This document shows positions 1-7,837 of a stretch of DNA of 18,325 nt, piece by piece. Position numbers and translations under genes: made by a program. Source of the stretch: Desulfobulbaceae bacterium UBA5611 (GTDB lineage Bacteria; Desulfobacterota; Desulfobulbia; Desulfobulbales; Desulfocapsaceae); assembly GCA_002424635.1 (NCBI GenBank), contig DIKT01000006.1, forward strand, positions 6,236-24,560. Reading direction: 5' to 3'. Under the pieces are notes generated by a model that worked only from the letters and a program-made list of their open reading frames with translations, made no database searches and was not told the DNA's origin. The first letter of the stretch is position 1. The number at the start of each line of letters is the position of its first letter.

Positions 1-401
1 GTGACAGCCCGGACGGCTACATCAAAATAACTGTGATAGCCTTTAGGAATAAGACTGGATAGAGGGCCAAGGTCACGGTTCAATAAGGCGCTGCCCCTGC
101 TTTCGATCAATCCATAGAGATGGTTTTGGAATGATTCATTGGCCAGGGCCTGGGCAATCTCCTTGCTGGTCAGCAGATGTTCGCCGACCATCTCGCCGAT
201 ATTAACGGCCAGTTCCCCTCTTTTGGAAGGGATAACCCCAGGGGTCAAGGGTAAGCGCATGCCGAAGATCCGCCAGGGATTCAAAGGCCGGAAAAGCATC
301 TTAATGGCGACCTTATTAGTAAGGTAACCGATAAAGGCCCCCACCACCGGCGGTACTGCATAAGGCAGGGCGGTCAGCAGCTCAACACTTATTAATGGCA
401 T
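1..401 (-). CDS. DUF445 (YheB-like) family membrane protein, C-terminal part missing at window edge
   Basis: Reverse-strand reading from an ATG at 401 stays open for 133 codons to the left edge, so only the N-terminal part is present. An in-frame stop lies two codons upstream of the ATG, and a GGAG about 10 bases before it supports this start. The N-terminus carries a hydrophobic segment followed by GAFIGYLTNKVAIKMLFRP and then LTPGVIPSKRGELA, the conserved block that opens DUF445 proteins. Members of this family are membrane proteins of unknown biochemical function. The start lies inside the end of the upstream HAD hydrolase gene (20-base overlap), so the two are probably co-transcribed and translationally coupled. 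No function beyond the family name can be given. Confidence 0.85.
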   Translation of the reverse strand, partial: MPLISVELLTALPYAVPPVVGAFIGYLTNKVAIKMLFRPLNPWRIFGMRLPLTPGVIPSKRGELAVNIGEMVGEHLLTSKEIAQALANESFQNHLYGLIESRGSALLNRDLGPLSSLIPKGYHSYFDVAVRAV

Positions 402-1044
402 GATTTACAATCTCCGATGGATGACTGATGATTTTTCCGGCCTTGTTTTCAGCCAGCTCCATACGCTCGCGAAAGCCCCAGAGCACGCCGATGGTAAACA
501 TCCCCGCCTTATTTCCAGTCTGCATGTCGGTAGCGGTATCCCCTACATAGAGTATATGCTCAGGCGGTATTTCCATCAAGGCGGCAATCTCCAGAGCCCC
601 GGCTGGATCCGGTTTTTTAGGTACCAGTTCGCGGTGGCCATAAACAAAGTCAAAGGTGTCCTCGGAAAAAAAACGATTAACACAAAGTTGCGTAAAACTA
701 TGCGGCTTATTAGATAGCACCCCTAGTTTCAGGCCTGCGGCCTGTAACTGCTGCAGCATCTCCATAATCCCCGGATAAGGCCGGCTCTGCAGATCCCAGC
801 TCTTGCCGTAAATTTGCAGAAAGGTTTCCATGCAGGCGGTAATTTCAAGAGGCGATCTATTGCTGGCCGGGACAATCCGCTCCATCAGAGTCATGAGACC
901 ATCACCGACAAAGTAGCGATAAGCAGCCGCTGCATGACCGGGAAAACCGTAATGCGCCAGAGTTGCATTGGCGGCATTCACCAGGTCGTCGAGAGTATCG
1001 AGTAAGGTGCCATCAAGGTCAAAAATTATTCCACGAATTGCCAT
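382..1044 (-). CDS. gph: HAD-superfamily hydrolase, phosphoglycolate phosphatase type
   Basis: A 220-residue cytosolic HAD phosphatase. Motif I is FDLDGTLLDT (Asp9 nucleophile, Asp11 acid/base), motif II is LSNK (residues 110-113), motif III is the Lys in KKPDP (143-147) and motif IV is GDTATD (168-173). A helical cap domain lies between motifs I and II. Length, cap type and the VGDTATDM block match Gph-type enzymes that dephosphorylate 2-phosphoglycolate, but pyrophosphatase-like (PpaX) or other small-phosphate substrates cannot be excluded from sequence alone. The gene is the first of a minus-strand pair with the DUF445 gene. No strong ribosome binding site is visible before the ATG. The true substrate is an inference. 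Confidence 0.85.
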   Translation of the reverse strand: MAIRGIIFDLDGTLLDTLDDLVNAANATLAHYGFPGHAAAAYRYFVGDGLMTLMERIVPASNRSPLEITACMETFLQIYGKSWDLQSRPYPGIMEMLQQLQAAGLKLGVLSNKPHSFTQLCVNRFFSEDTFDFVYGHRELVPKKPDPAGALEIAALMEIPPEHILYVGDTATDMQTGNKAGMFTIGVLWGFRERMELAENKAGKIISHPSEIVNHAINKC

Positions 1045-1295
1045 ATTACATTCTGAGGTTTTTTTTGAAATTAATCATAAGCCGAGGGCCGAGCCATGGC
1101 CGTCAACAGTCTTTTTTGCAAGGACTATGTCTAACACGAAGAGGAGAGTGAAAACAAGGATCATTGCATGAGAATCACGGCAAAAATTGCAGATGCTGGT
1201 TTGTGAACTGAAAAAATAATGTTAATAAATTATTTTATTACTGCGTTTCAATAGCGCTACCAAGCCATCAATCTTTTACCGGATGCAACGAGACA
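1045..1295. other. Divergent intergenic region (251 bases)
   Basis: This gap separates the minus-strand HAD gene from the plus-strand M23-like gene and must hold promoters for both directions. The part from about 1215 to 1250 is very A+T-rich (runs of AAT/TTA) and is the likeliest promoter area, but I cannot assign a convincing -35/-10 pair. A 14-codon open frame beginning at the ATG near 1129 has no support. No RNA gene or repeat was recognised. Confidence 0.5.
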
Positions 1296-1913
1296 GTGCG
1301 GATCGAAATACCACCGGCTTCATTTCTTGATAATTTTATGCAGCTCAACAAGTTGGAGGATACGAGTCATTTGTTGTTGCGGCCCGGTATGCTGTTCCAG
1401 GATACTGCTCAATGGTGGCGAGCGCAAGATCAACAATCCCCCTCTCACCTGCGACCACATCCGCATGAAGGTCTTGATATCTATCAGCTGCAGAACAGAG
1501 ACAGAGCTATTATCCCTGTCTGGCCGACAATGCTGATTCCGGCTATGTTAACAGGAGATCTTGTCTATTTTCATCGTGATTTTTTAGGAGAAACTCTTTA
1601 TATTCGTCATCCGGACAGACGGCAGGGCAAGACGGTATTCCATACGATTTATGGTCATGTATGTCCGGCCATGATCTTGCGGAGAGGTCCTTGTCGGGTC
1701 CATAAGGGCCAACTGATGGCCACTATAAGTGCAACTCCTGAAGCTGTCTCTGTGCCGGCTCATCTTCATCTCAGTTGCGCCTGGATTGATGAAGACCAAG
1801 AGATAGATGAGCTCACCTGGGAGAAAATGGCTGTTAACAGCAAGGTAATTTTTATTGACCCTCTGCCCTTTCTTCTATCAGAACAGACTATCAACTTATC
1901 AGGATCTTTATAA
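1296..1913 (+). CDS. M23 (LytM-type) metallopeptidase-fold protein without signal peptide
   Basis: This 205-residue protein carries the LytM/lysostaphin-type site: HEGLD (His57, Asp61), YGH (His121) and HLH (His156, His158). By analogy with LytM, His57, Asp61 and His158 would bind zinc, and His121 and His156 would be catalytic. M23 enzymes normally cut peptidoglycan cross-bridges or act as degenerate activators. There is no signal peptide or membrane segment at the N-terminus, which is unusual because the usual substrate is periplasmic. The GTG at 1296 is the only in-frame start before an upstream stop; an ATG at 1338 (residue 15) is an alternative that keeps all motifs. The stop codon abuts the ATG of the next gene. 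The fold assignment is fairly secure; the function is not. Confidence 0.7.
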   Translation: MRIEIPPASFLDNFMQLNKLEDTSHLLLRPGMLFQDTAQWWRAQDQQSPSHLRPHPHEGLDIYQLQNRDRAIIPVWPTMLIPAMLTGDLVYFHRDFLGETLYIRHPDRRQGKTVFHTIYGHVCPAMILRRGPCRVHKGQLMATISATPEAVSVPAHLHLSCAWIDEDQEIDELTWEKMAVNSKVIFIDPLPFLLSEQTINLSGSL

Positions 1914-2381
1914 ATGCATATTTGGGTGGATGCCGATTCCTGTCCCGGAATCATCAAAGATATTCTGTACCGGGCGGCCGAAAGGACCGGAACCCTGATG
2001 ACTCTGGTGGCTGATCGTCCCCTGCTTATTCCTTCTTCTCTTTTTATCAAAAGGATTCAGGTCTACTGTGGACTTAATGCGGCAGATAGTCGGATCATTG
2101 ATCTGGCTCTGCCTGGCGATTTGATTATCACTGATGATATCCCTTTGGCATCCGCCGTCATCAGTAAGGGCTGCCTGGTCCTCAGTCAACGCGGTGAGAT
2201 GCTGCGGGAAGAAAATATCGCTGAACGGTTATCGGCCCGAGATTTTATGACCGAACTGCGGGACAGCGGCATCAATACAGGCGGCCCGGCTCCATTAAGC
2301 CCAAGAAATCGCCAAGCCTTTGCCAACCAACTGGACCGGCTCCTGCGTAAAGCAACTCCCATAGATCTGGATATCGAATAA
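1914..2381 (+). CDS. yaiI: YaiI/YqxD family (DUF188) protein
   Basis: A 155-residue protein matching the YaiI/YqxD (UPF0178) family over its full length. It has VDADSCP at residues 5-11, then NAADSRI (55-61) and GDLIITDDIPLA (68-79), where the conserved aspartates form a PIN-like acidic centre. The family is widespread in bacteria and cytosolic; a nuclease-like role is suspected from the fold but no reaction is established. The ATG directly follows the TAA of the M23-like gene, and the flavoprotein gene starts 5 bases after its stop, so the three genes look like one transcript. Confidence 0.9.
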   Translation: MHIWVDADSCPGIIKDILYRAAERTGTLMTLVADRPLLIPSSLFIKRIQVYCGLNAADSRIIDLALPGDLIITDDIPLASAVISKGCLVLSQRGEMLREENIAERLSARDFMTELRDSGINTGGPAPLSPRNRQAFANQLDRLLRKATPIDLDIE

Positions 2382-2386
2382 TAGTC

Positions 2387-3424
2387 ATGCATATTCATAC
2401 TGTCATTGTCGGTGCCGGCCCTGGCGGTCTGGCCTGCGCCATGATTCTTGCCGAACACGGCATTCCGACTCTGGTCATTGAACGGCATGAGACCATCGGG
2501 GCCAAGGTCTGTGCCGGCGGAATCACTTGGGGCGGTCTGATCAGTAGAGTGCCGCCGGATCTTGCGGAGAAGTCATTTCCGGTACAGCATATCATTACCC
2601 GCCTGCAGACAGTCCGCATTGAAGAGCCAGAAGCCATTATTGCTACCGTCAATCGTAAAAAATTGGGGACTCATATGGCCCAACAGGCCCTGGAGGCCGG
2701 TGCTATGATCATGACCGGCTGGCAGGTAAAGGAAATTGACGAGCAGAGAGTAGTAATCGAGCAGAAAGCAAGCAGGGCCCGGCAGGAGATCACCTTTGAC
2801 TATCTGGTCGGAGCCGATGGCTCCAACTCTCTGGTCAGGAGACATTTAAAACTGGCAAACAACAGGATGGGTATTGGTATCAACTACCAGATCAGTGGTG
2901 ATCTCCAGCAAATGGAATGGCATCTGAATAATAAATTCTTCAGGAATGGCTATGGCTGGATTTTTCCCCATAGCAATACCGTTTCCATCGGTGCTTATAT
3001 TCCCAAGGTAACCAGGACTATTACCACCCAGGTCTTGAAAAAAAGTCTGCTGGCCTGGGCTGGAAGCCGGGGCTTTGCTCTGGAAAAAGAACAAGCCAAG
3101 GCTGAATATATCAATTATGATTATCAAGGCTATAAATTCGGCCGGTTTTTTCTCGTAGGTGACGCTGCCGGCTTGGCCTCTGGTTTAACTGGAGAAGGTA
3201 TCTATCCGGCAATCATTTCCGGTGAAGAAACAGCCCGCACTATTATTGATACCGATCACAACCCAGCAGTGATGGATGCCCTGATCCGTAAACACGGTCT
3301 GCACCGTCGAATGGCAGAGTGGAGCAGTGCCAGCCCCGCTTTTCATTACTTGGCCGGAGAATTGGTTACCCTGGGCCTGCGCTATGGCATAATAAATTTT
3401 AATAAACTGGAAATGGCTACTTAA
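2387..3424 (+). CDS. Geranylgeranyl-reductase-family FAD-dependent oxidoreductase
   Basis: A 345-residue flavoprotein of the geranylgeranyl reductase / digeranylgeranylglycerophospholipid reductase group. The N-terminal Rossmann motif is VGAGPGG (residues 8-14) with the ribose-binding Glu at 32, followed by KVCAGGIT (40-47), typical of this family. VGADGSNS (141-148) and VGDAAGLASGLTGEGI (257-272) are the two further FAD contacts. The expected role is stepwise reduction of isoprenoid double bonds, for instance a quinone side chain, polyprenol or lipid, but the substrate cannot be read from the sequence. It is somewhat short for the family, lacking much of the C-terminal region. It is third in a close plus-strand series and is followed by a hairpin that may end the transcript. 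Confidence 0.8.
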   Translation: MHIHTVIVGAGPGGLACAMILAEHGIPTLVIERHETIGAKVCAGGITWGGLISRVPPDLAEKSFPVQHIITRLQTVRIEEPEAIIATVNRKKLGTHMAQQALEAGAMIMTGWQVKEIDEQRVVIEQKASRARQEITFDYLVGADGSNSLVRRHLKLANNRMGIGINYQISGDLQQMEWHLNNKFFRNGYGWIFPHSNTVSIGAYIPKVTRTITTQVLKKSLLAWAGSRGFALEKEQAKAEYINYDYQGYKFGRFFLVGDAAGLASGLTGEGIYPAIISGEETARTIIDTDHNPAVMDALIRKHGLHRRMAEWSSASPAFHYLAGELVTLGLRYGIINFNKLEMAT

Positions 3425-3438
3425 TATTTACAAGAGAA

Positions 3439-3468
3439 GATCAGGTGATTTTAGCTAATGACCTGATC
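3439..3468 (+). terminator. Inverted repeat just after the flavoprotein gene, possible weak terminator
   Basis: Arms GATCAGGT (3439-3446) and ACCTGATC (3461-3468) are perfect complements, and three further A-T pairs follow inside after one mismatch. The sequence after the right arm is ATTTATC, not a clear T-run, so it may be a weak or factor-assisted terminator or an mRNA-end hairpin. It covers the GTG at 3445, which argues against that codon as the start of the cytochrome gene. Confidence 0.45.
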
Positions 3469-3501
3469 ATTTATCAATCTTCAGCACCAGAGCCCTTTAT
3501 T

Positions 3502-3774
3502 ATGAATCCTACCCCAGTCCGAAAAAAAAATTCAATTCTCCTGAATGTTGCTTTTCTCCTCACCTGTGCTGCCATTCTCCTGTTTCTGTTTAAGGCCCCG
3601 AAAGAGACCACGGCCAAACTTCCCAAAGATGCCAATCACAGCCGTTTCCAGGACATGCCGAAAAAAGAGGCCGAAAAATTCTGCACTGAATGCCATAATC
3701 CTGCAGGCATATCCCCTCTTCCTGCAGATCACCCTCCTAAATATCGCTGTTTGTTCTGTCACAAAAGAACCTGA
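3502..3774 (+). CDS. Small membrane-anchored di-heme cytochrome c
   Basis: A 90-residue protein with a short basic N-terminus (MNPTPVRKKN), one hydrophobic segment (about residues 11-30, likely uncleaved anchor or signal) and a periplasmic tail with two heme-c motifs, CTECH (61-65) and CLFCH (83-87). His46 and His77 are candidate distal heme ligands. The tail HPPKYRCLFCHK recalls small multi-heme cytochromes of anaerobic respiratory chains. An upstream in-frame GTG at 3445 would add 19 residues, but a hairpin occupies that region and the basic-hydrophobic order of a signal anchor begins at the ATG. No strong ribosome binding site is visible for either start. The electron partner is unknown. 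The gene converges with the DUF2062 series. Confidence 0.75.
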   Translation: MNPTPVRKKNSILLNVAFLLTCAAILLFLFKAPKETTAKLPKDANHSRFQDMPKKEAEKFCTECHNPAGISPLPADHPPKYRCLFCHKRT

Positions 3775-3859
3775 TCGTCAAACACAGGTCGGCATAAGCA
3801 CCTAGGTTCTTTGCTGGTGCAATGGTGCCTTGCCAGATGCTCTTCATTCTGCCTGACTC

Positions 3860-4351
3860 TTAAGAATGGTGCCGCCCTTTTTTCCTGATATGCACAAAAA
3901 AACGTAAGGAAAAAAAGTAAATGCCGATGGCGCATGGTAGAGCAATGACTACGCCACCCGCGATAATGACAATTATCGCCTCATAACCTAGGTCAGCCAG
4001 GGCCATCAGTGATATGGACCATCCCCGATGCTGCAGCATGATATCCAGCGCTTCTTTTATCCGCGGCCAAGTGAGCTCGAACGGCGTAATAACATTGCCG
4101 ATCATGGTGGACAGATAATATTGGGGAATAAAGGTAAGAGGATTACTAACCATAAAACTGGTCAACAATGCAGTCAGGGTTGAGGTTCTAGTCAACAGCG
4201 TGACTACAATAATAAACAGCGTATGTAAGGGCATGATCGGCACAATACCAATAAAAACACCGATAGCTGCGCCAAGAGCCAAGGATTGAGGATTACCCTT
4301 CAGACGCATGAATTTTAAATAAAAATATCTGGTGCTTCTGTGCGGATTCAT
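3860..4351 (-). CDS. DUF2062 membrane protein, third of three tandem copies
   Basis: A 163-residue integral membrane protein. The N-terminal block RLKGNPQSLALGAAIGVFIG then IVPIMP is the DUF2062 signature; hydrophobic stretches lie at about residues 24-70 and 120-150, followed by a basic tail (IRKKGRHHS). It aligns without gaps to its two upstream neighbours over nearly the whole length, so the three arose by gene duplication. In some bacteria DUF2062 domains are attached to glycosyltransferases, but no function is established. A likely terminator lies between this copy and the middle one, so it may be transcribed separately. Confidence 0.85.
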   Translation of the reverse strand: MNPHRSTRYFYLKFMRLKGNPQSLALGAAIGVFIGIVPIMPLHTLFIIVVTLLTRTSTLTALLTSFMVSNPLTFIPQYYLSTMIGNVITPFELTWPRIKEALDIMLQHRGWSISLMALADLGYEAIIVIIAGGVVIALPCAIGIYFFSLRFFVHIRKKGRHHS

Positions 4352-4398
4352 CTGTTCATATCTGTGTACATGGAAAATGAGCCATAATACCTGATCAT

Positions 4399-4432
4399 AA
4401 AAAAAACTTCTGCTGGCTTTAAATCGAAGTTT
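4399..4432 (-). terminator. Probable Rho-independent terminator after the middle DUF2062 gene
   Basis: On the minus strand AAACTTC (4432-4426) pairs perfectly with GAAGTTT (4410-4404), with a 15-base loop, and the right arm runs directly into a tract of eight T residues (4406-4399). The left arm covers the last codons of the gene. The stem is short and has only two C and one G in each seven-base arm, so termination may be partial. Confidence 0.5.
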
Positions 4433-4955
4433 CGGGCTGGCTGGATATCTTGGCTAGTTGGAGAAGATGTTTCTGTTGGCGTCTCTTTTTTATCCGGCCA
4501 AAAAAACGCAGAGACAGGAAATAACTGATTATGGTAAATGGCAGGGCAAGAACAGCACCACCGACTAAAAGGACGATCATCGCCTCATAACCAAGTCCGG
4601 CAAGGGCTATCAAGGCATTATACATTCCAGGAGATTCCAGAAGAAAATCCAGCACTTCTTTGATGCGCTGCCAAGATAATTGATAGGGAGTAAGAACATT
4701 ACCTATAATGGTGGACAGAAAATACAGCGGAATATAAGTTAGAGGATTACAAATCAGACAACTGGCCAGCATCGCGGCAATGGTTGAGGCTCTGGTTGCA
4801 ACAGTAGTGAAAACAATAGTAATGGTCTTCAGGGGCATGATAGGAACAATACCCAGGAAAATACCGATAGCAGTGCCCATGGCCAGAGATTGAGGATCAC
4901 CTTTGGTACGTCTAAATTTTAAATAATAATATCTGGCGCTTCGTTGAGCATTCAT
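4419..4955 (-). CDS. DUF2062 membrane protein, second of three tandem copies
   Basis: A 178-residue paralog with the same DUF2062 layout: RTKGDPQSLAMGTAIGIFLG then IVPIMP, the central CNPLTYIP block and the GYEAMIVLLVGG hydrophobic segment. It ends in a basic tail, IKKRRQQKHLLQLAKI, whose KKRR-QKHLL part is shared with the first copy, so copies one and two are the closer pair. Its ATG is 9 bases downstream of the first copy's stop, consistent with one transcript. Several hydrophobic segments predict an inner-membrane location. Function unknown. Confidence 0.85.
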   Translation of the reverse strand: MNAQRSARYYYLKFRRTKGDPQSLAMGTAIGIFLGIVPIMPLKTITIVFTTVATRASTIAAMLASCLICNPLTYIPLYFLSTIIGNVLTPYQLSWQRIKEVLDFLLESPGMYNALIALAGLGYEAMIVLLVGGAVLALPFTIISYFLSLRFFGRIKKRRQQKHLLQLAKISSQPETSI

Positions 4956-4964
4956 TGATATCTC

Positions 4965-5465
4965 TTAATTCAGAAGATGTTTCTGTTCACGTCTCTTCTT
5001 TATCTTCTGAAAAACAGGCAGAGAGAGATAATAACTGGCTATAGTAAACGGAATAGCCAGGATCATCCCACCGACCACAATAACAATCACTGATTCATAA
5101 CCAAGCTCGACCAGAATCCTCAAGGATTTATAGAACCCTGGATCCTGGCTCATAAGATCCATCGCTTCTTTGATCCGGCTCCAGGTGAGATCATAAGGGG
5201 TCAGGGCATTGCCAATCATAGTAGAAAAATAATACTGAGGCACATAGGTAAGAGGATTAGCGACCAGAAAGCTTGATAAGACGGCGGCAATCGTAGAGGT
5301 TCTGGTCACAACAGTGGCCAGCACAACAAGAATAGTCTGGAACGGCATGATGGGCATGATCCCTAAAAAAACACCAATAGCGATGCCACCGGCCAAGGAT
5401 TGGGGATCCCCTTTCAGGCGTAAAAACTTTAAATAAAAATATTTGAAAAATCTTTTTGGATTCAT
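4965..5465 (-). CDS. DUF2062 membrane protein, first of three tandem copies
   Basis: A 166-residue membrane protein beginning MNPKRFFKYFYLKFLRLKGD, then PQSLAGGIAIGVFLG and IMPIMP, which matches DUF2062. A NPLTYVPQYYFSTMIGN block lies between the first and second hydrophobic regions, and the C-terminus is basic (KIKKRREQKHLLN). It is nearest to tsaD, 77 bases behind its stop, and could be read from the tsaD promoter or from a promoter in that A+T-rich gap, which carries two ACTATAC copies. Function unknown. Confidence 0.85.
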   Translation of the reverse strand: MNPKRFFKYFYLKFLRLKGDPQSLAGGIAIGVFLGIMPIMPFQTILVVLATVVTRTSTIAAVLSSFLVANPLTYVPQYYFSTMIGNALTPYDLTWSRIKEAMDLMSQDPGFYKSLRILVELGYESVIVIVVGGMILAIPFTIASYYLSLPVFQKIKKRREQKHLLN

Positions 5466-5542
5466 CTGCTCATGTTTTTCTAATTCATACTATACTAAAA
5501 AACTATACGATAATTAACCAATACAAATCACTCGTTAGTTTC

Positions 5543-6595
5543 CTAAATTTGCGAACGTGAATAAACGTCCTGATCATAAGAGCCTGGTGCTGAGTGCTGA
5601 AAATAATAAAAACCAGCCAGGGCAATCATTGCGCCATTATCCGTACAAAATGCCGGGCGCGGGATAAACAGAGCCTTTCCCTCCTGCTGACAACGTTTGA
5701 GCATGGATTCACGCAGTCGTGGATTCGCTGATACCCCGCCGCCAAGAACAACAGTCTGAATATTATGTTTCCTGGCCGCCAGCAGAGTCTTCTCTACCAA
5801 AACATCGACAATGGCCTCCTGAAAGGAGGCACAGATATCAGGGATTTGTAAAGGAATATCCATCTGTCTGCTCTGATTGCAATGATTCAGCACCGAAGTC
5901 TTCAGTCCGGAAAAACTGAAATCAAGTGAATCCTCTTCTAAATTCGATGACCCGATATCGCTCGCTCCAGGGAAGGATAAAGAGCGACCAAGCCAGGCTC
6001 TGGGAAACTTAATGGCAGTGTTATTACCAGCCCGGGCCTCAGCCGAGACTCGCGGCCCGCCGGGATAAGGCAGGCCAAGAAGTTTTGCCACCTTATCAAA
6101 GGCCTCGCCGGCCGCATCATCACGGGTTCTGCCGAGAAGGACAAAAGAAGTATGACTGGTGGCCAGATAGATCGAGCTGGTCCCGCCTGAGACGATCAGA
6201 GCAATGTAAGGAAACTCAGGTTTATCATCTTCCAGAAAGACCGCCAGCAGGTGTCCGGCCATATGGTCCACCCCGACAAAGGGAATCCCGGTGGCAAAGG
6301 AGAGGGCCTTGGCGTAAGAAAAGCCCACCAGCAAAGAGCCTATCAGGCCGGGACCCTGGGTAACCGCAATCAGATCAATATCGGCAAGGGTCACGCCGGC
6401 CCGCTCCAGAGCCTCATGAACAATGGGCACAATAGCTTCCAGATGCTTACGGGAGGCAAGCTCCGGCACTACCCCGCCAAAACGGGTATGGATCTGATCC
6501 TGACTACTAAGCACACTGGAGAGCAGGCTGTCGCTATCTCTCAATACCGCCGCGGCAGTATCGTCGCAAGAGGTTTCTATTCCAAGGATGAGCAT
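5543..6595 (-). CDS. tsaD: tRNA N6-adenosine threonylcarbamoyltransferase TsaD
   Basis: A 350-residue ASKHA-fold protein, full length for TsaD (formerly Gcp/YgjD). It opens with ILGIETSCDDTAAAVL (residues 3-18), has the metal-binding HMAGH (His111, His115) and the phosphate-binding VSGGTS and LGGGVSAN blocks. Together with TsaB and TsaE it transfers the threonylcarbamoyl group from threonylcarbamoyl-AMP to A37 of ANN-decoding tRNAs; neither partner is in this window. It heads a minus-strand series with three DUF2062 genes. The start ATG at 6595 gives the canonical N-terminus. Confidence 0.97.
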   Translation of the reverse strand: MLILGIETSCDDTAAAVLRDSDSLLSSVLSSQDQIHTRFGGVVPELASRKHLEAIVPIVHEALERAGVTLADIDLIAVTQGPGLIGSLLVGFSYAKALSFATGIPFVGVDHMAGHLLAVFLEDDKPEFPYIALIVSGGTSSIYLATSHTSFVLLGRTRDDAAGEAFDKVAKLLGLPYPGGPRVSAEARAGNNTAIKFPRAWLGRSLSFPGASDIGSSNLEEDSLDFSFSGLKTSVLNHCNQSRQMDIPLQIPDICASFQEAIVDVLVEKTLLAARKHNIQTVVLGGGVSANPRLRESMLKRCQQEGKALFIPRPAFCTDNGAMIALAGFYYFQHSAPGSYDQDVYSRSQI

Positions 6596-6702
6596 GGCAT
6601 AATTCTTTATTTTACTACATTTTGCTAAAGGCTAGAGTATTTTTGAAACAATGCTTGAGAAAAATGGCTATGGCAGAAGCAGATGATTCAGGGTAAATTA
6701 CC

Positions 6703-6766
6703 ATCGCTATATTGTCTCTTTTGAGTAAAAAGTCAACGTCCGCATAGATCAGATCATATATAACAT
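6703..6766 (+). promoter_or_regulatory. A+T-rich region before moaA with possible ModE-like half-sites
   Basis: ATCGCTATAT at 6703-6712 matches the left half of the published ModE consensus, and TATATAAC at 6757-6764 resembles the right half. The two are about 44 bases apart instead of the usual 6-8, so this may be chance in A+T-rich DNA. The stretch also has overlapping CATATAT repeats. It lies in the 195-base gap between divergent tsaD and moaA, where promoters for both genes must be. Confidence 0.2.
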
Positions 6767-6790
6767 ATCATATATTCATCATAAATAATT

Positions 6791-7837
6791 ATGCAAACAG
6801 ATCAACAACACAAAGATAATATTCCCGGGCCGCTTGTTGATCAATATGCCCGGACTATTTCCTACCTCCGCCTTTCCATCACCGATCGCTGTAATCTGCG
6901 CTGTCTCTATTGTATGCCTCAGCCGGCAGATTCCTCCTCGCTTGTCAAATGCATGGACCTGCTTAGTTATGAGGAACTGCTGCGGATTGTAACGGTGGCC
7001 GTGGGCATGGGTATGAACAAACTGCGCTTGACGGGGGGTGAGCCTCTGGTCAGAAACGGGGTCATGGACTTTATTCACAGTCTGGCCGGGATTAAGGGCT
7101 TAGAAGAAATCCGTTTGACTACCAACGGCGTTTTACTCCATGAAAAAGCCGCCGCACTGTATCAAGCCGGGATTAGAAACCTGAATATCTCACTGGACTC
7201 CCTGAAACCTGCACGATTTCAGGCAATTACCGGCGCCAATCTTTTTGCGCAGGTATGGCAGGGAATCCAGACGGCCTGTGATCTGGGCTTTAAGGTCAAA
7301 CTGAACATGGTGGCCATGAAAGGCATTAATGATGATGAGTTTGTCGATTTTGCCAGGCTGGCGACGCAGCGGGACATTCAGGTCCGTTTCATTGAATTCA
7401 TGCCGATTGGTAATAAGGATAGTTGGGACAAATCGCGGTTTATCGCCGCTGAAGAACTAAAAGAGATGATCTCAACTGTGGGGGTTCTGGAAGCAATTTC
7501 CGGTTCCCGGATGGAAGGACCGGCCAGGATCTACCGGCTGACTCTACCTGACGGCCAGACAGGCCATATTGGCTTTATCAGTCCCATCAGTCATCACTTC
7601 TGTGATAAATGCAATCGCTTGCGCCTGACCTCGGAAGGAAGACTGCGCGCCTGTCTGCTGCATGACCATGAAACTGATCTAAAGGTTATCCTACGGGACG
7701 GCGGCACAGACTTTGATATTCAACAAGCCATTTGTCAGACTATTCTTTCGAAACCAAAAGGCCATACCCTGCAGGACGATCTGGCCGGATCAGAGCAAAT
7801 CAATTGCCAGGGTCAGATGTCACGCATCGGCGGCTAG
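6791..7837 (+). CDS. moaA: GTP 3',8-cyclase MoaA (molybdenum cofactor biosynthesis)
   Basis: A 348-residue radical-SAM enzyme that, with MoaC, turns GTP into cyclic pyranopterin phosphate, the first step of molybdopterin synthesis. The N-terminal cluster motif is CNLRCLYC (Cys34, 38, 41) and TGGEP (81-85) contacts SAM. The second [4Fe-4S] cluster that holds GTP is given by Cys271, Cys274 and Cys288 (FCDKCNRLRL through RACL). The chain ends in IGG, the conserved C-terminal double glycine needed for catalysis in this family. The gene is alone: no other Mo-cofactor gene is in the window. Its last codons and stop lie inside a large inverted repeat. It is convergent with pheA. Confidence 0.97.
   Translation: MQTDQQHKDNIPGPLVDQYARTISYLRLSITDRCNLRCLYCMPQPADSSSLVKCMDLLSYEELLRIVTVAVGMGMNKLRLTGGEPLVRNGVMDFIHSLAGIKGLEEIRLTTNGVLLHEKAAALYQAGIRNLNISLDSLKPARFQAITGANLFAQVWQGIQTACDLGFKVKLNMVAMKGINDDEFVDFARLATQRDIQVRFIEFMPIGNKDSWDKSRFIAAEELKEMISTVGVLEAISGSRMEGPARIYRLTLPDGQTGHIGFISPISHHFCDKCNRLRLTSEGRLRACLLHDHETDLKVILRDGGTDFDIQQAICQTILSKPKGHTLQDDLAGSEQINCQGQMSRIGG

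Noticed and set aside
3445..3501. GTG start adding 19 residues to the small cytochrome
   Set aside because: The region holds a perfect 8-bp hairpin and the extension spoils the basic-then-hydrophobic order of the membrane anchor; the ATG at 3502 is preferred, though no strong ribosome binding site marks either.
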